Below, one piece after another: positions 1 through 11,020 of a stretch of 64,000 nucleotides of DNA. Source of the stretch: Diogma glabrata (lineage: Eukaryota > Arthropoda > Insecta > Diptera > Cylindrotomidae). The stretch spans positions 384,757,461 to 384,821,460 of the forward strand of contig OY856187.1 in assembly GCA_963693315.1 (NCBI GenBank), written 5' to 3'. Each line of letters opens with the position of its first letter. Position 1 is the first letter of the stretch. Under the pieces are notes generated by a model that was given only the letters and a program-made list of their open reading frames with translations, did not search any database and was not told where the DNA came from. The position numbers were made by a program, and so were the translations under genes.

Positions 1-1158
1 GACACTTTTACAAGAAATAGAGATTTTAATGTCAGAACTCTGACTAATTGTTTGGCTATATTAAACAATGTTATATGGAGTTTAGAGAACACCTGCTTAT
101 TTGAAATTCTAATAATTTTTGGGTTTGATAATCAATTTTGATGAAACTTGATTTCTAATTTTTCGAGAAGAATTAAAAAAATTTCGTTTCTTTCACTTTC
201 AGTTTGTTACAGCGGCAGGTATGAGTACAAGAAAGAACTATCAAAGCAACCAAAGAATAATATAATGAAAAATAGGTGCGCCTGTTAATGGCAATCGAAG
301 AATAATGATATAAACAAAGGTGTGGCTGTTACTGGTGAGTGATTAGATTAGAGTTCATACTTCCATGATTTGTCAATGACTCTTGGTATATTTCTCAATA
401 GCGCACTGCTATTACCATTAATTATTGATCTCTTAAATTAACTCGTAAATTCAGGAACTAAAGTACCAGGGGTTGTTACACCTGTGGATCAAAAGTTTAC
501 AAATCAACAAAATTTTATTCGTCCTGTAGTTAAATAGACTCTTCTAAAGTTTTTTGATTTCGAAAATGTTAAATAAATAAAACGTTTGTAGTCAAGCTTC
601 TTTTAAAAAGCATCTTTACCAGAAAGAAATATATGATATCACTTTTTAAGTACACAACTTTGTTACATCTAACAGTTTTTCCTATCATTAGATTGATTAT
701 TGACTGTTTTCACGGGCAAATCGTTATTTTCCAAACTTTTATTTTAATCAATTTTTTACCTTCTCTTACATCAACAAACAAACATTTTAATTATTGTAAG
801 ATTTATGTACATTAATAAAAAATTAGGGGAACATGAGTGATTGAATTCGTGTGTTACAACATATGTGTGTATTTTTGAATGAAATTTTGTATTTTAATTA
901 AAAAGTTTGTATAATTTTTATACATCTCAAAGTACTATTATGTTCGTTTTCGTGGAAATCAATGATATAATTAGAATTTTTAGAACTTTCAGAGAAAAAT
1001 GTGATATTAAATCTTGATGTTTGTAAATTATTTGTTTATTTTAATTTTAATATTTAAGGTAGATATGAAATGTTTATTAAAACCAATAATAATGGAATTC
1101 TGATTTTGTTACGTTTTAAATATGTTAATAAATTTCAAAGCCTGGTTTATATTTACAG
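1..1158. other. AT-rich intergenic DNA, nothing recognised
   Basis: No reading frame here has coding character. The open frame at 633-815 is short, rich in F, I and L, and has no recognisable motif. I see no repeat shared with other parts of the window. Confidence 0.6.
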
Positions 1159-1166
1159 ATATGTAT

Positions 1167-1177
1167 AAGGGTTTCTC
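1167..1177 (+). repeat. left terminal inverted repeat of the hAT-like element
   Basis: The sequence is AAGGGTTTCTC, preceded by the duplicated octamer ATATGTAT. It pairs with 6701-6711 with one terminal mismatch. Confidence 0.75.
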
Positions 1178-1189
1178 ATTTCCCGTAGA

Positions 1190-1258
1190 AATTCAAATCC
1201 CGAGAAGCCGGGACAAAAAATATTAATTTCCCGGGATCCCGGGAAATCCCGGGAACGC
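1190..1258. promoter_or_regulatory. left subterminal CCCGGG cluster
   Basis: Several CCCGGG, TCCCG and GCCGGG blocks sit in otherwise AT-rich DNA, including the palindromic run CCCGGGATCCCGGG. The right end of the same element carries the same motif type in inverted orientation. Subterminal motif arrays are known transposase-binding sites in hAT elements; that role is inferred here. Confidence 0.5.
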
Positions 1259-2759
1259 TAAAAAGCTAGCTTTGTCTAATTGGGTGTAAAATTAAAACAG
1301 CACAAAAAATGCGCTATTGATTTTAAATTTCCATTATTTTTAATTAGAAATACTCCAAAAATTAAATAAAAAAGAATACATAAAAACAAAACAAAAAAAA
1401 ATTCTTAATACTAATTTTTAAACAATTTTTCAAAAAACTAGGCTGTCAATGGCGCCATCACTCAATTTTCGTGACGAAATGTCCATTCAACCATCCGTCC
1501 AAGAGAACCATTAGACATAAATTAAGAGAAATGAATCGCAAGTTTTAGGTAGATTTCTCAGAAAAATTGTTATGTAGACTGGAGTTTGATAACGTAGAGC
1601 AGTAAAGTTCCCGATTTATATAATGTCTGTTTTCTCATGAATCACAATTTTGCTTACCACGCGTAGTTCATAATAGTTTCTCGTTCATCCACAATCTATA
1701 GTCCTATTTTCATATAGTTTCCGTTACACAAGTTTGTTCTTAGCATAAAACAATTAACACTAATATTTCCTTTGCAATATCCTATTATTGGTTCACACTA
1801 CGTTTTCACCCGCATTACTTCACCATACTACATAAATTTGAATTCTCCGGACACTAACCGAATTTGCTCTAAATGTTTTCAAACCTCAAATGGCTGTGCA
1901 TATTTGTCCAATCGACTCAATAGCTAAAAATTATTATCCTACAATCGGTTTTGTACTAGTCTTCGAAACGTATTGTATTTCTTATATGGGTATTTTTATC
2001 AATTTCTCTTTCCGTTATAGATCTGAATTTTTCTGTAATACTGTTGTAAGCTATTGTTTCGTAATACGTAAACATCGTAAAATCGGTTAAACTTACGTTT
2101 AATCCATTCAAATATATTGATATTTCTTCCCAATGCGTTGGACATAACTTATTTCGTGAAATCATCTTACCATTTTATGTATTACAAAATAGCAATCAGT
2201 ACTTTTTTTCTTACGGAAAATGTACTAACATTATCTTGCATATTTCCCCATACTACGAAATTGGTAGCGATATTTTCGATATTAAATTACTATATAAGAG
2301 ATGACTATACGATCTTTTGTCTCTTAGTCTCTGATTTTATTTTCTTATCTGATTGGAAGATTCTTGTTGTTGATTTTGAACGAGGAAGTGTCATCCATTA
2401 AAAATAATGAGTGGATAAGATTAGATAAGTAATTCAATTCAGTTCGTAGCGTCAAAATTTCTAAACTTCGAAATTATTAAAGCTCAGTGGCTAGTGTCTG
2501 TAAAATAACAAAAAAAATATATATTATATATTATGGTGTTGTGTTTGTCCAATGTATCAAAGAAAAAATGGTTAAAGCATGTTTGTAAATGTCATAATTT
2601 ATTTCATAAGTCTAATTATGCGAGTGATTCTTATAGAAGTAAAACGAATCATGGACCGGTTCCGAGGCAAAATAGAGGTAATTTTTGATTGTTCATAGAA
2701 TTTTTTTTTTGTGATATGACCTCCGTATTAAAAAGGTCAAACGAACCGTTTAGTAAATA
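1259..2759. other. hAT-element interior, AT-rich, no coding evidence
   Basis: The open frames at 1890-2090 and 2117-2401 are AT-rich, overlap antisense frames and show no domain or motif. Nothing else is recognised. Confidence 0.5.
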
Positions 2760-3285
2760 TTCTAAAACTCAAACATAAATTTAGCTATTCATAATTTCTA
2801 TGCTGAATAGACTCTATGTTCTATTGATATTAGTGTTAAAATTCAAATTTGCCATACTGAAAAAAATTTAGAACTCAAATATAAATTTAATTACGCATAA
2901 TTTCTATGCTGTATAAACCCTATGTTCTATGGATATTAGTGTTAAAATTCAAATTACCGTAATGAAAGATTTAGAACTTAAATATAAATTTAATTATGCA
3001 TAATTTCTATGCTTAATAAACTCTAAATTGTCTTGATATTAGTGTTATAATAAAATTACTGTAATGCAAAAATTTAAAACTTAAATGTAAATTTAATTAT
3101 ACATGATTTTTAGGCGGAATAACTCTAAATTCTCTTGATGTTAGTGTTACAATAAAATTACCATAATGAAAAATTTAAAACTTAAATGTAAATTTAATCC
3201 TACATGATTTCCCTGCTGAATAACTCTAAGTTTTATTGATATAAAATAATTGTAAATAAAAATTCAAATCTTAAATATAACCTTT
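2760..3285. repeat. diverged tandem array, unit about 110 bp, about 4.5 copies
   Basis: A unit containing CATAATTTCTATGCTGAATA, then a block like TTGATATTAGTGTTA, then a run like TAAATTTAATTA recurs at about 110-bp spacing. Later units are shorter and more diverged. No coding frame is kept across units. Copy number and period were counted by eye. Confidence 0.7.
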
Positions 3286-3785
3286 ACTTATGCATGCATT
3301 TTGTTGAGACTAACCGAACTATATATATTGATACATGTGTTCCAATGAAACCACTGCAGCTGAAAATTTGAATTGGCCAATTACGTATTAATCATACTTA
3401 CCGGGTGCGAATGATATATTTTCGTTCACATCTGGAATCAATAGTTTTACTTGACTACAAATCAATAATTAAATATTCAATCCTGATTGCTGAAGGGGAC
3501 CGAAATACTATTATGCACGGCTGGATACAACATTTCTACGTATTACAAAATTATTACTTAATCATACTGGCCGGATGCGAAATCGCTTATTTTGATATCA
3601 GCTAGTGTAACAAGGTGGAGTGTCGTAAACCGTGACGTAGCTATACCATTATCACCACTCACTTTTGTCATAGTTTATGTGTCGTAAGCCGGTGTACCAT
3701 ATTGTCGTCTGGAGATAGGGACAACATCTTCGTTTTTCGGATTTTCAATATTTATCAGCACCATTTATCAATAATCGTCTTAGTT

Positions 3786-3990
3786 ATTTCAACGCAACAT
3801 TTTTATCAAATTTTTACTATTACGACCGTATTTCAACTCAACATTTATATCAAATTTTTGCTATTGCTACCGAATTTCAACACAACAGTTATTTACAATT
3901 TTTGTGACATTACAACCGAATTCCAACGCAACAGTTATATACAATTTTTGGGATATTACTACTGAATTTCAACGCAACATTTAAGTATTA
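3786..3990 (+). repeat. minisatellite, unit 44-46 bp, about 4.5 copies
   Basis: Units begin with ATTTCAACGCAACA or a close variant, followed by TTTATATCAAATTTTTG-like and ATTACNACCGA-like segments. The first two units are 44 bp and later ones about 46 bp. The open frame crossing it (3702-3965) is simply the repeat read in one frame. Confidence 0.78.
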
Positions 3991-4069
3991 TTTATGTAAT
4001 TTTGGCAATGACACCTTGCCTATGGGATTCCTCGCCGCTGATGGAGGGCTAAGACCTTCAGACTTTGAA

Positions 4070-5113
4070 GCCTGGAGGATATAATCATGGGGTGAGTGAA
4101 TTTTGTTTATTTTATTTACTTTTTTTCTAACGTAGAAGTGTGAATGCGCGAGAAAGGGTGTACCAGTGAGTGAAAGGGGGCTTGCTTGTCGATGCGTGTG
4201 TGTGAGAGCTGGCGATGCGTGTAGCGAGATACTTTCAGTCTAAATTGGAAATGATTATAATCAAAATATTTTTGCTCCGAGGTAATATTTAGCTTTCCAA
4301 ATTCTTTTTTTACTTTATTAAATTATATTACATAAATTTATTAATTTATCTTTTGAGTATCACTCCCAAATAATATGAAAACCAACCAACAAAAAAAGAA
4401 AAACAAATTCTTGTCATGTTTTCTATTTATTAACCATATTATACATTAACCAACTGTAAACTACATGTGTTTAATTGGTTTTGAAATATTTGGTTGACTT
4501 ACAAATAAAATTATAACTTTTTTGGAGCTGTAAATAATTTATTTTTGGGAATTTCGTATGGTTTTATAAATTTTGGAAATGTATTAATAAAACGCAAAGA
4601 AATAAACAATGAAGACTTTCAATATAGCGTGTGACGTTCTCCCGTGCTCTAAGATCTGATTCTCGGTTTACCAGCAATGACAGTATCTTACGAACTGCAT
4701 CAGAGTGATCCGGTGACAGCAATACAACTTATTTTTAAGTGCTACCATCTACGGTACTTGCTGCGGGTCTTTGAGCTTAATGGTCTTGCTTCGCAGTCTG
4801 AGTGTGTGGGTGAATGGTAGCGTGTATGCAGCGTGAGTGTGTTTGCGTATGGGAATGATTGTGGGGGTTGGACATGCTAATCGTGGTTCTTTCGCAAAAG
4901 GGGTCGCCAGAGTTTCATTTTTTTTCATTCGTATTGTTTCCAATTCTGTTTATTCACGTAATTTGTGTACATTTCTGTATTTGTGTTGAAGCAGCAGGTA
5001 ACAATCTATCAAATCCACGATGACTGAGATTTAGTCGTTATGGCGTTAAATAACTCTAGGTACGCATTCTGCTATGCCGCTTCATTGGTTCGCCAATGAA
5101 GGCTCTTCATTAC
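4070..5113 (+). mobile_element. R2 dispersed element, copy 1
   Basis: R2 is a family named for this report. The left end carries ATGGGGTGAGT at 4087-4097, just after a GCCTGGA block. A GT-rich array follows at about 4136-4225, then an AT-rich interior, then a second GT-rich array at 4790-4860. The conserved right block runs from about 4880 and contains GTCGCCAGAGT, GAAGCAGCAGG, CTCTAGGTACGC and a terminal hairpin (5080-5101), ending in TTCATTAC. Copies at 9621-11020 and 17620-18941 have the same order, and a fourth copy appears split at 20425 and 26970. The interior does not resemble that of the other copies. No superfamily is recognised and no terminal inverted repeat was found. Confidence 0.6.
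5080..5101 (+). other. R2 terminal hairpin, copy 1
   Basis: A perfect 9-bp stem, CTTCATTGG with CCAATGAAG, closes a TTCG loop. It lies 12 bases before the apparent element end. Other copies form a hairpin at the same place from different bases. Confidence 0.65.
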
Positions 5114-5142
5114 AAAATCTACCTATTTTAAGTTTGATTGGT

Positions 5143-6420
5143 TTTACTTCGGTCTGAAAGACCTAATTATTACATTCATGAGCTCAAAGTCAAATTCTTA
5201 CCCCCACTTTTTTTGGCATTTCTCGACGTTTTAGGACCAGCTGATTTCTAAAACAGCAAAAAAAATGTATGTCTGTCTGTAGGCCGGCCGGCCGCCGTCA
5301 TTACCTACACTGCAGGGAAAACGGCTGGAGGGATTTCAAAAATCTTTTTCTAAAAAAAGGTATTCACAAGATACAGGTCCCAAAGGACGCTGTGTTCGAT
5401 AACTGTACCGGAAGTGTGTCAAAAAAATCATTATGAGTGTCAAAAATAGTAAATTTTCATATTTTTGGCTTAAAAAACGTTCATTTTAAGTGATTACGAG
5501 TAGGAACATTAAACTTTGAGGAATCTTGATGGTCGGGAAGAGAGATTTGTCAAAAGAGAGATTTTTATTTATTTTTTACCCAATTTTTCGGAAAAAATAA
5601 AATTGTTTGCTCGAAATGAAATTTTATTATTATTATTGAGAATTATGGCATTATAAGTTTGTCAAAAAAATAATGTCAAGTGTGTCAAAAAATGATTTCA
5701 TTTATTTTTTAGCCAAATTTTTGGAAAAAAAATGTAGCTGTTTTTATGACGTAAATTTAATGGAAAATGAAATTGAACATGGAAATTTTTGAATTGGTTA
5801 TAGTTTTTGAAATAGTTTTGGAATTTTGAAAAAGTTTGTATTTTTGATTTTGTAATAATTTTTGCAATATTTTTAGAATTTCGGAAAAAGTTTTAATTTT
5901 TGATTTTGTAAGAATTTTTGAAATATTTTTAGAATTTTGAAAAATTTAAAATTTTTGAATTTATTATAATTTTTGGAATTTTGAAAAAAATTTCAAGTTT
6001 TGATTTTGTAATAATTTTTGCAATATTTTTAGAATTTTGGAAAAGTTTGGATTTTTAAGAATTTTTGGCATATTATCGGAATTTAGAAAAAGTTTAAATA
6101 TTTGATTTCATTCTAATTTTTGGAATATTTTTGTCATTTTGCAAGAGTTTGATTTTATTTAATTTAAAAATATTTTTGGAATTTTGATTATAATTTTCCG
6201 GCAATGTATTGATGTTTTTTGTTAGTTTTGTAATAAATTTTTAAACAGATATAAAAAATACTTGTACTTTCACAAAGAGTTATGTTTGATATATGTCGCT
6301 GCTCAAAACTAAAAACCATGTCCTCGTGATAGTCTTTTGCCGAAAACTATTTCAAAGTCCTTTACCCAGACCGAAGTCTTGATATCTCAGAGCTGTGAGA
6401 TTTCAGCCCCTCCATATTTT
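5143..6420 (+). mobile_element. R1 dispersed element, copy A, nested in the hAT-like element
   Basis: R1 is a family named for this report. This copy is closely similar by eye to 50076-51392 along its length. Shared landmarks are ACTTCGGTCTG (5146-5156), GTCTGTCTGTAGGCCGGCC near 5273, ACGCTGTGTTCGATA near 5388, several GTGTCAAAAAA blocks, a degenerate AT-rich array (5750-6190), and the inverted partner CAGACCGAAGT (6367-6377). About 43 bp beyond that partner is also shared, so the 11-bp inverted repeat is subterminal on the right. There is no coding frame. It may be a non-autonomous DNA element; no superfamily is assigned. Confidence 0.65.
5750..6190. repeat. degenerate AT-rich minisatellite inside R1 copy A
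   Basis: Phrases such as TTTTTGATTTTGTAATAATT and TTTTTAGAATTTTGAAAAA recur at roughly 60-bp spacing. The same array occurs at 50780-51170 in copy B, so it belongs to the R1 family. Confidence 0.6.
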
Positions 6421-6600
6421 ATTTGTTGTGTTTATAAGTGTCAAAAAAACCATACAAAAAACCATGATACCATATGTGTCAAAAAAAACATTTTCCTAAT
6501 TTTGAACGAAATTAATTACTACAGAGGGAAAAGAATTAAAAACTACTCGATTTTCGAGTGTGAAAACTTTTAGTATCTTTGAAAAAGTACAAAAAAATGT

Positions 6601-6711
6601 TAATAAAAATTAGCGGGATACCCGGGATCCGGGGATGAAATCCCGGGAAAACGGGATGAAAATTTACCCCCGGGATCCCTGGGAAAACGGGATTCCGTTT
6701 GAGAAACCCTA
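6601..6711 (-). promoter_or_regulatory. right end of the hAT-like element: CCCGGG cluster plus terminal repeat
   Basis: CCCGGGATCC, TCCCGGGAAAACGGGAT and CCCCGGGATCCC blocks precede GAGAAACCCTA (6701-6711). The arrangement mirrors the left end. The open frame 6536-6793 on the minus strand merely reads through this cluster, giving a proline/glycine-rich peptide that is unlikely to be real. Confidence 0.6.
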
Positions 6712-6719
6712 ATATGTAT

Positions 6720-9620
6720 ATGAACAAAAAATTGAGGAAATTTGAAGATTTTAATTCATAGATAAGATTGCAACCAATATTCATTAGAACCATAGATACC
6801 TACTGTCGAGTGATTTGTATAAGTTTAAGATATGAATAAAAGAAAAACAAAAAACTTTTCACGAAAATATAACTCTCAATTCAAACCAGGATCAGTGTTC
6901 TGAAAAAAAAAATTATAACATCAAAACAACAATACAATATACATTACATTTCTATTAGTTTAAACAGATGATAGCTCGTCTAGTTGACTGTTCAAATTTA
7001 AATATTTATGCCACGACAAAGAGATTTTGAAATTGATACTTTTTTGAAATACTAATGTTATTTTTATATCGAATTTTTAAGCAGCTTAATTTGTTTTTCT
7101 ACTGGAATTTTCTTGTTATTCATAAAACTTTTAAATATCGTTTATTTTGTAAATAAAAAATTTATTGAAAACAAAAATTTATTCAAAACAGATATAAAAG
7201 CAGTATAAAGTGCTGACATGTAGGAGTGAGAGTCAATATTCAAAAAAAATTATTTTGAGTGCGAACCGCATACTCAACTGCCAATTTGGTGAGACTACTT
7301 TATATGAACCACGAAAGGCAAACGGGGTAGAAATAGGGAATAGTGGTAATATTCAGCGGCATCGCTTTCACTCCACCATCCGCAGGTGATGCCGACCCTC
7401 AAAAGTTAAATGGCAGATTTGTCTTTACTTAACCATAATTTATTGGAGCCGCACACAGTAGGCGCATGGCCTAACTGAATGTCTATTTTGTGTCTTTGGC
7501 ATAATAGACATTTGGTCTTAGATGGTACAAAATTTCGGTAGTATTTGACACGAGTAACGATCTTCGATCGGTTTCTCATATAACTTTCGGTAGTCAGTCA
7601 CAAGTCTCCATTTTTTGTTATTACTCCCGAAAATTTTTTTTGGTACAACTAAAATTGATGTGGGCCAGAGAAAAATGGTTGGTCTTATAAAAATTTTTGC
7701 TGATTTGTGGAAGACAGATTAAATGAGTCATTAATAAATGTATTTTATTGTGTCTTTCAAAGTTGTTTGCAAGCTTTATTATATTTGAGTCGTTTTTCAA
7801 ATGTTCCGGCTCTTTATACGTCTTCTGTTCCCGCAGAACTATAAGGTTTAACTGATTAATGATTTAACTTAACATTATCATGCTGTGTAATGTTTTTTGC
7901 AAAATGAGTAAATGACAATAGTTTAATGATAGGTCAACTCAATTTAAGTTAGTTTCTTGGAGTGGCTTTAGATTTTTTATGATAACAAAACTTTTATGAT
8001 AACAAAAAACTATAAAATGTTTACGCAAAACCTTAATGAAGCTAAAACAAAACAGAAACTCGAAGTGAAAAACTTTCAAAATGAATAAACAAACTAAACC
8101 TTAAAGTTTTTCGTTACCTTTTTATAAAAGAAAATAATTTCTTTAATGTTTAATTAACTTTGTATGATACGATTTTTTCCTTATACATATAATTAAATAT
8201 TACTTTTAATATTTACGTTGTGTATCGATGTGTGTAAGTCTATTAGTTTTTAAGAATTATATGAAAAAGTTTATGATTGCTTTTGAAAGTAATTTAATTT
8301 TAAAACTATTTGCATGTATCTACAAAAAAAGTTATGGAAGATTGAAAAATGAAATTTAAATATATTAAAAATCTTAACATAAACAAATATAATTATAAAA
8401 TTTTGTATTTGTGTAATTAATTTGTTTGGTATTATAAACTCACGTTCAAGAAAACATAATTTTGTCACTTTTTTCTCACTACTTATCTCAATTACATGTT
8501 TCGATAAGATTATCAAAATTAAAGTTCTATAGCAACATAACAAAATGGCAAATCTCACCAACGTGCGGTTTTAGTTTAACCTGTAATCTTCCACCACTAA
8601 ATCATCAACCACGAAAACTTAATATTTATTTTTCAACTTCTGCAATTTAATTGTAAAAATTGTAAAACAGGGAAATGTTTCGTAAACATTTCCCAACAAA
8701 AACGAATAAAACTTTTTCGTTATATTTTCGATAGAAAATAAATTTTCGTTTATTTCTATTTATAAAAAGTAAATAATTTCATTTATTTTTGGTAAATAAT
8801 TTTAAGTTTTTGTAAATAGTTTGACAAGTAAAAAATTAGAAGCAAAAAATATATCTTAAATTACAAGTAGTATCTGTAGAAGTGTTATCTGAAACACTTT
8901 TATGTTATGAAAGTTATTTTGTAGTTTAATGTTCGATCGATTACCTCGTAAACTATTAATCCTATGGACTTGAAATTTAAGAAGTTTATTTAACTAAAAA
9001 GTTCAATCAAGATGGCGGATATAAAATAAAATAAAGGTATTTTCTTTTGTTTTACAGGGCTTCGGTGTGAGACCTTTAAGAAAATATATTTTTTAGCGAG
9101 TCAAGAAAGATATCATATGAAAAGACTTCACGTCAGTATCCTGTACTTAATTGATCGAAACAATTTATAAGTGTTTAGAATTAAAGAAAAATTTTAAACA
9201 AAAAATAGAGTGAAACGTAAAATACTCGTGATCATATTTATTTATTAAGAGGGTGGGAATGAGAAGGGGTAAACCACCAATTAAAACCCTGTCAAGTGAG
9301 ATATCATTTAAAAGAATACCAATGAAACATTGTAATTTTTGTAAAAATTTTACAGGTCACAGTTTTGAATAATTATTAAAAAAAGTGCTACAATAAGTTG
9401 GTCCCGCTTTCGAGTTTGGAGCTGAAGAAATTCACAAAAAATAGAAGCTAAAAAAACTCTGAACGATAGCAGAGTATCGCCTAATTTATATTTCTGTATT
9501 TCGAAGGAATGAGATTGAGGAAACAGGGATAAAAGGGTTTTCTTCCCAAACGAGTGGGGGTCATTCGAAGAATAGATTTCTCTTTAAAACAAAATCGAAT
9601 TTGATGTCAATTGAAGAAAT
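6720..9620. other. AT-rich DNA without a recognised gene
   Basis: A less AT-rich patch at 7250-7560 resembles decayed functional or repeat sequence. It includes AATGTCTAT and ATAGACATT as a 9-bp stem around 7480-7515, but I could not assign it. The small frames at 8271-8561 and 8462-8650 overlap on opposite strands and show no motif. Confidence 0.45.
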
Positions 9621-11020
9621 GTAGTGAAGAGCTTCTTCGTGGCATAGCAACGAAGTGACATAGCAGGTCGCGCACCTGGATGAGGTTTATTTAGCCCCAA
9701 GCTAGCTTCAGCTTATGGGATCGAGAAAGGAATCCTGCTGCTCCATTACAAATAACAGTGTTGTACGCGTATTTCGAGACCAAATAAACGGATAGGGAAA
9801 AAACACAAGTGAAATGAGTAGACCCCCTAAGGTGAAAGAACCACGATCACCACGTCCAAACTCTACCATTCACAGCACATATTCACATGCTCTCACAACT
9901 CATTCACTCACATACACACACATATACACAGACACACACCAAACGGCCGATTATTCATATAAATGCATAACTTTTCATCAACAGTCCGATTATTCTTTTC
10001 AATAATGCCATATATGTTACCAATGGGAGATTATAAACAACTAATTTGATTTGTGGAAGTGTAACCCACCAAATATGAAGTAGCTTATGTAAAAAGAGAT
10101 GAAAATATAAGTTAACATTTTATTTGTAGAATCAGCTTCACACAGTTCAGCCCCAAACAAAAAAAAACGGTTGGTCCAGCAATGTTCATGCCAACAATGG
10201 GAACCATATCATTAAAGCTATGTCGAGTTTATTTTTAAATTCATTTGTCAGCTTATAAAAATGAAAAGCATGCTCAGATAAAGTGTAACAAATCGTATAT
10301 AAAACCAGAAATATTGTAAATGTAACAACAATAATATAGATTGCTCTTATATGTTTCACTTAACGCATATCCGTCAGCATTGAATTCCTTTCGTTGTACT
10401 GACGATCGACCAATTTACGTTCAACAACCGACTTCTTTAATATATCCTGTTCGTTATTCTTGATTTCATTTGCACTATTAGTCGCTTTTTAATTCGCATC
10501 GAATAAAATTAATTTTTCTAAGTCCGTCGTTTCAGGTTTATCACATAATTTTTGACTGTTTAATTTTGCAAATAAATTATTTACATTTTTTTGTAGAAGC
10601 ATTATTTGTGCTGTCCAGAACCTGGTAACGGAAATAACTTAATCCTATTATCAACTCAAAACACATATTAAATCTCATCATCAGTTATTATTTTTTTTTG
10701 TGGTCCTTCATATATTCCAACAACAGATTATTGCTAATAAATGACTAAATCACACCAAAATTATGCACTAATTAAAATTTAAATACAGGAAACATATAAA
10801 TATTATGTGTCTACTCCTACAATGCCAATTTAAAACCTACAGATCTATTTACGGAAAGAAACAATAATCCAGGCTAATTATAGGTTCATTCACCCACACA
10901 TACACATCCCGTGCATACCTGCATATGTACACACACTCACGCACACATTCATACATACATACACGCCCTCACATATATGTATTACAAATGACTCACCCCA
11001 TAGCTTGTCCAGACCCAACT
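9621..11020 (-). mobile_element. R2 dispersed element, copy 3 (reverse orientation)
   Basis: Read on the minus strand, the left end is near 11020, with GGGTCTGGACAAGCTATGGG followed by GTGAGTCAT. A GT-rich array spans 10985-10885, the AT-rich interior covers about 10880-10010, and the second GT-rich array lies at 9945-9890. The conserved right block reaches 9621 with GTGGTGATC, TGGAGCAGCAGG, GGGGCTAAA and a terminal hairpin (stem 9635-9640 with 9650-9655). The frames at 9814-10005 and 10890-11141 only read the dinucleotide-rich arrays. The interior is unlike that of copies 1 and 2. Confidence 0.65.

Larger units (their letters stand above)
1159..6719. mobile_element. hAT-like DNA transposon, non-autonomous or decayed, with 8-bp target duplication
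   Basis: The ends are 11-bp inverted repeats, AAGGGTTTCTC at 1167-1177 and GAGAAACCCTA at 6701-6711, which differ only at the outermost base. Both are flanked directly by the octamer ATATGTAT (1159-1166 and 6712-6719). Eight-base duplications and short A/G-rich termini are known of the hAT superfamily. Each end also has a subterminal cluster of CCCGGG-type motifs, which could serve as transposase-binding sites. The 5.5-kb interior has no transposase frame. It holds two tandem arrays, one R2 copy and one R1 copy, so the element either lost its gene or is non-autonomous and has collected insertions. The boundaries are seen directly; the superfamily is inferred from duplication length and terminus type. 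Confidence 0.72.

Noticed and set aside
1956..2401. Overlapping open frames on both strands
   Set aside because: AT-rich, no motif, and they lie inside a non-autonomous transposon interior.
2760..3990. CRISPR-like direct repeats
   Set aside because: Units are contiguous and diverged, without unique spacers, and the DNA is eukaryotic.
4749..4943. Thr/His-rich minus-strand frame
   Set aside because: It only reads the GT-rich array and right block of R2 copy 1.
5273..5300. CTGTCTGTAGGCCGGCC as a regulatory site
   Set aside because: It is shared with the other R1 copy, so it is a family feature and not a local regulatory site.
6536..6793. Pro/Gly-rich minus-strand frame with GIPGV-type repeats
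   Set aside because: It is the CCCGGG cluster at the transposon end read as protein.
7250..7560. Possible rRNA or tRNA-like sequence
   Set aside because: Composition is higher than around it, but no conserved rRNA segment or cloverleaf could be matched.
9814..10005. Frame rich in His and Thr
   Set aside because: It reads the CA-rich array of R2 copy 3.
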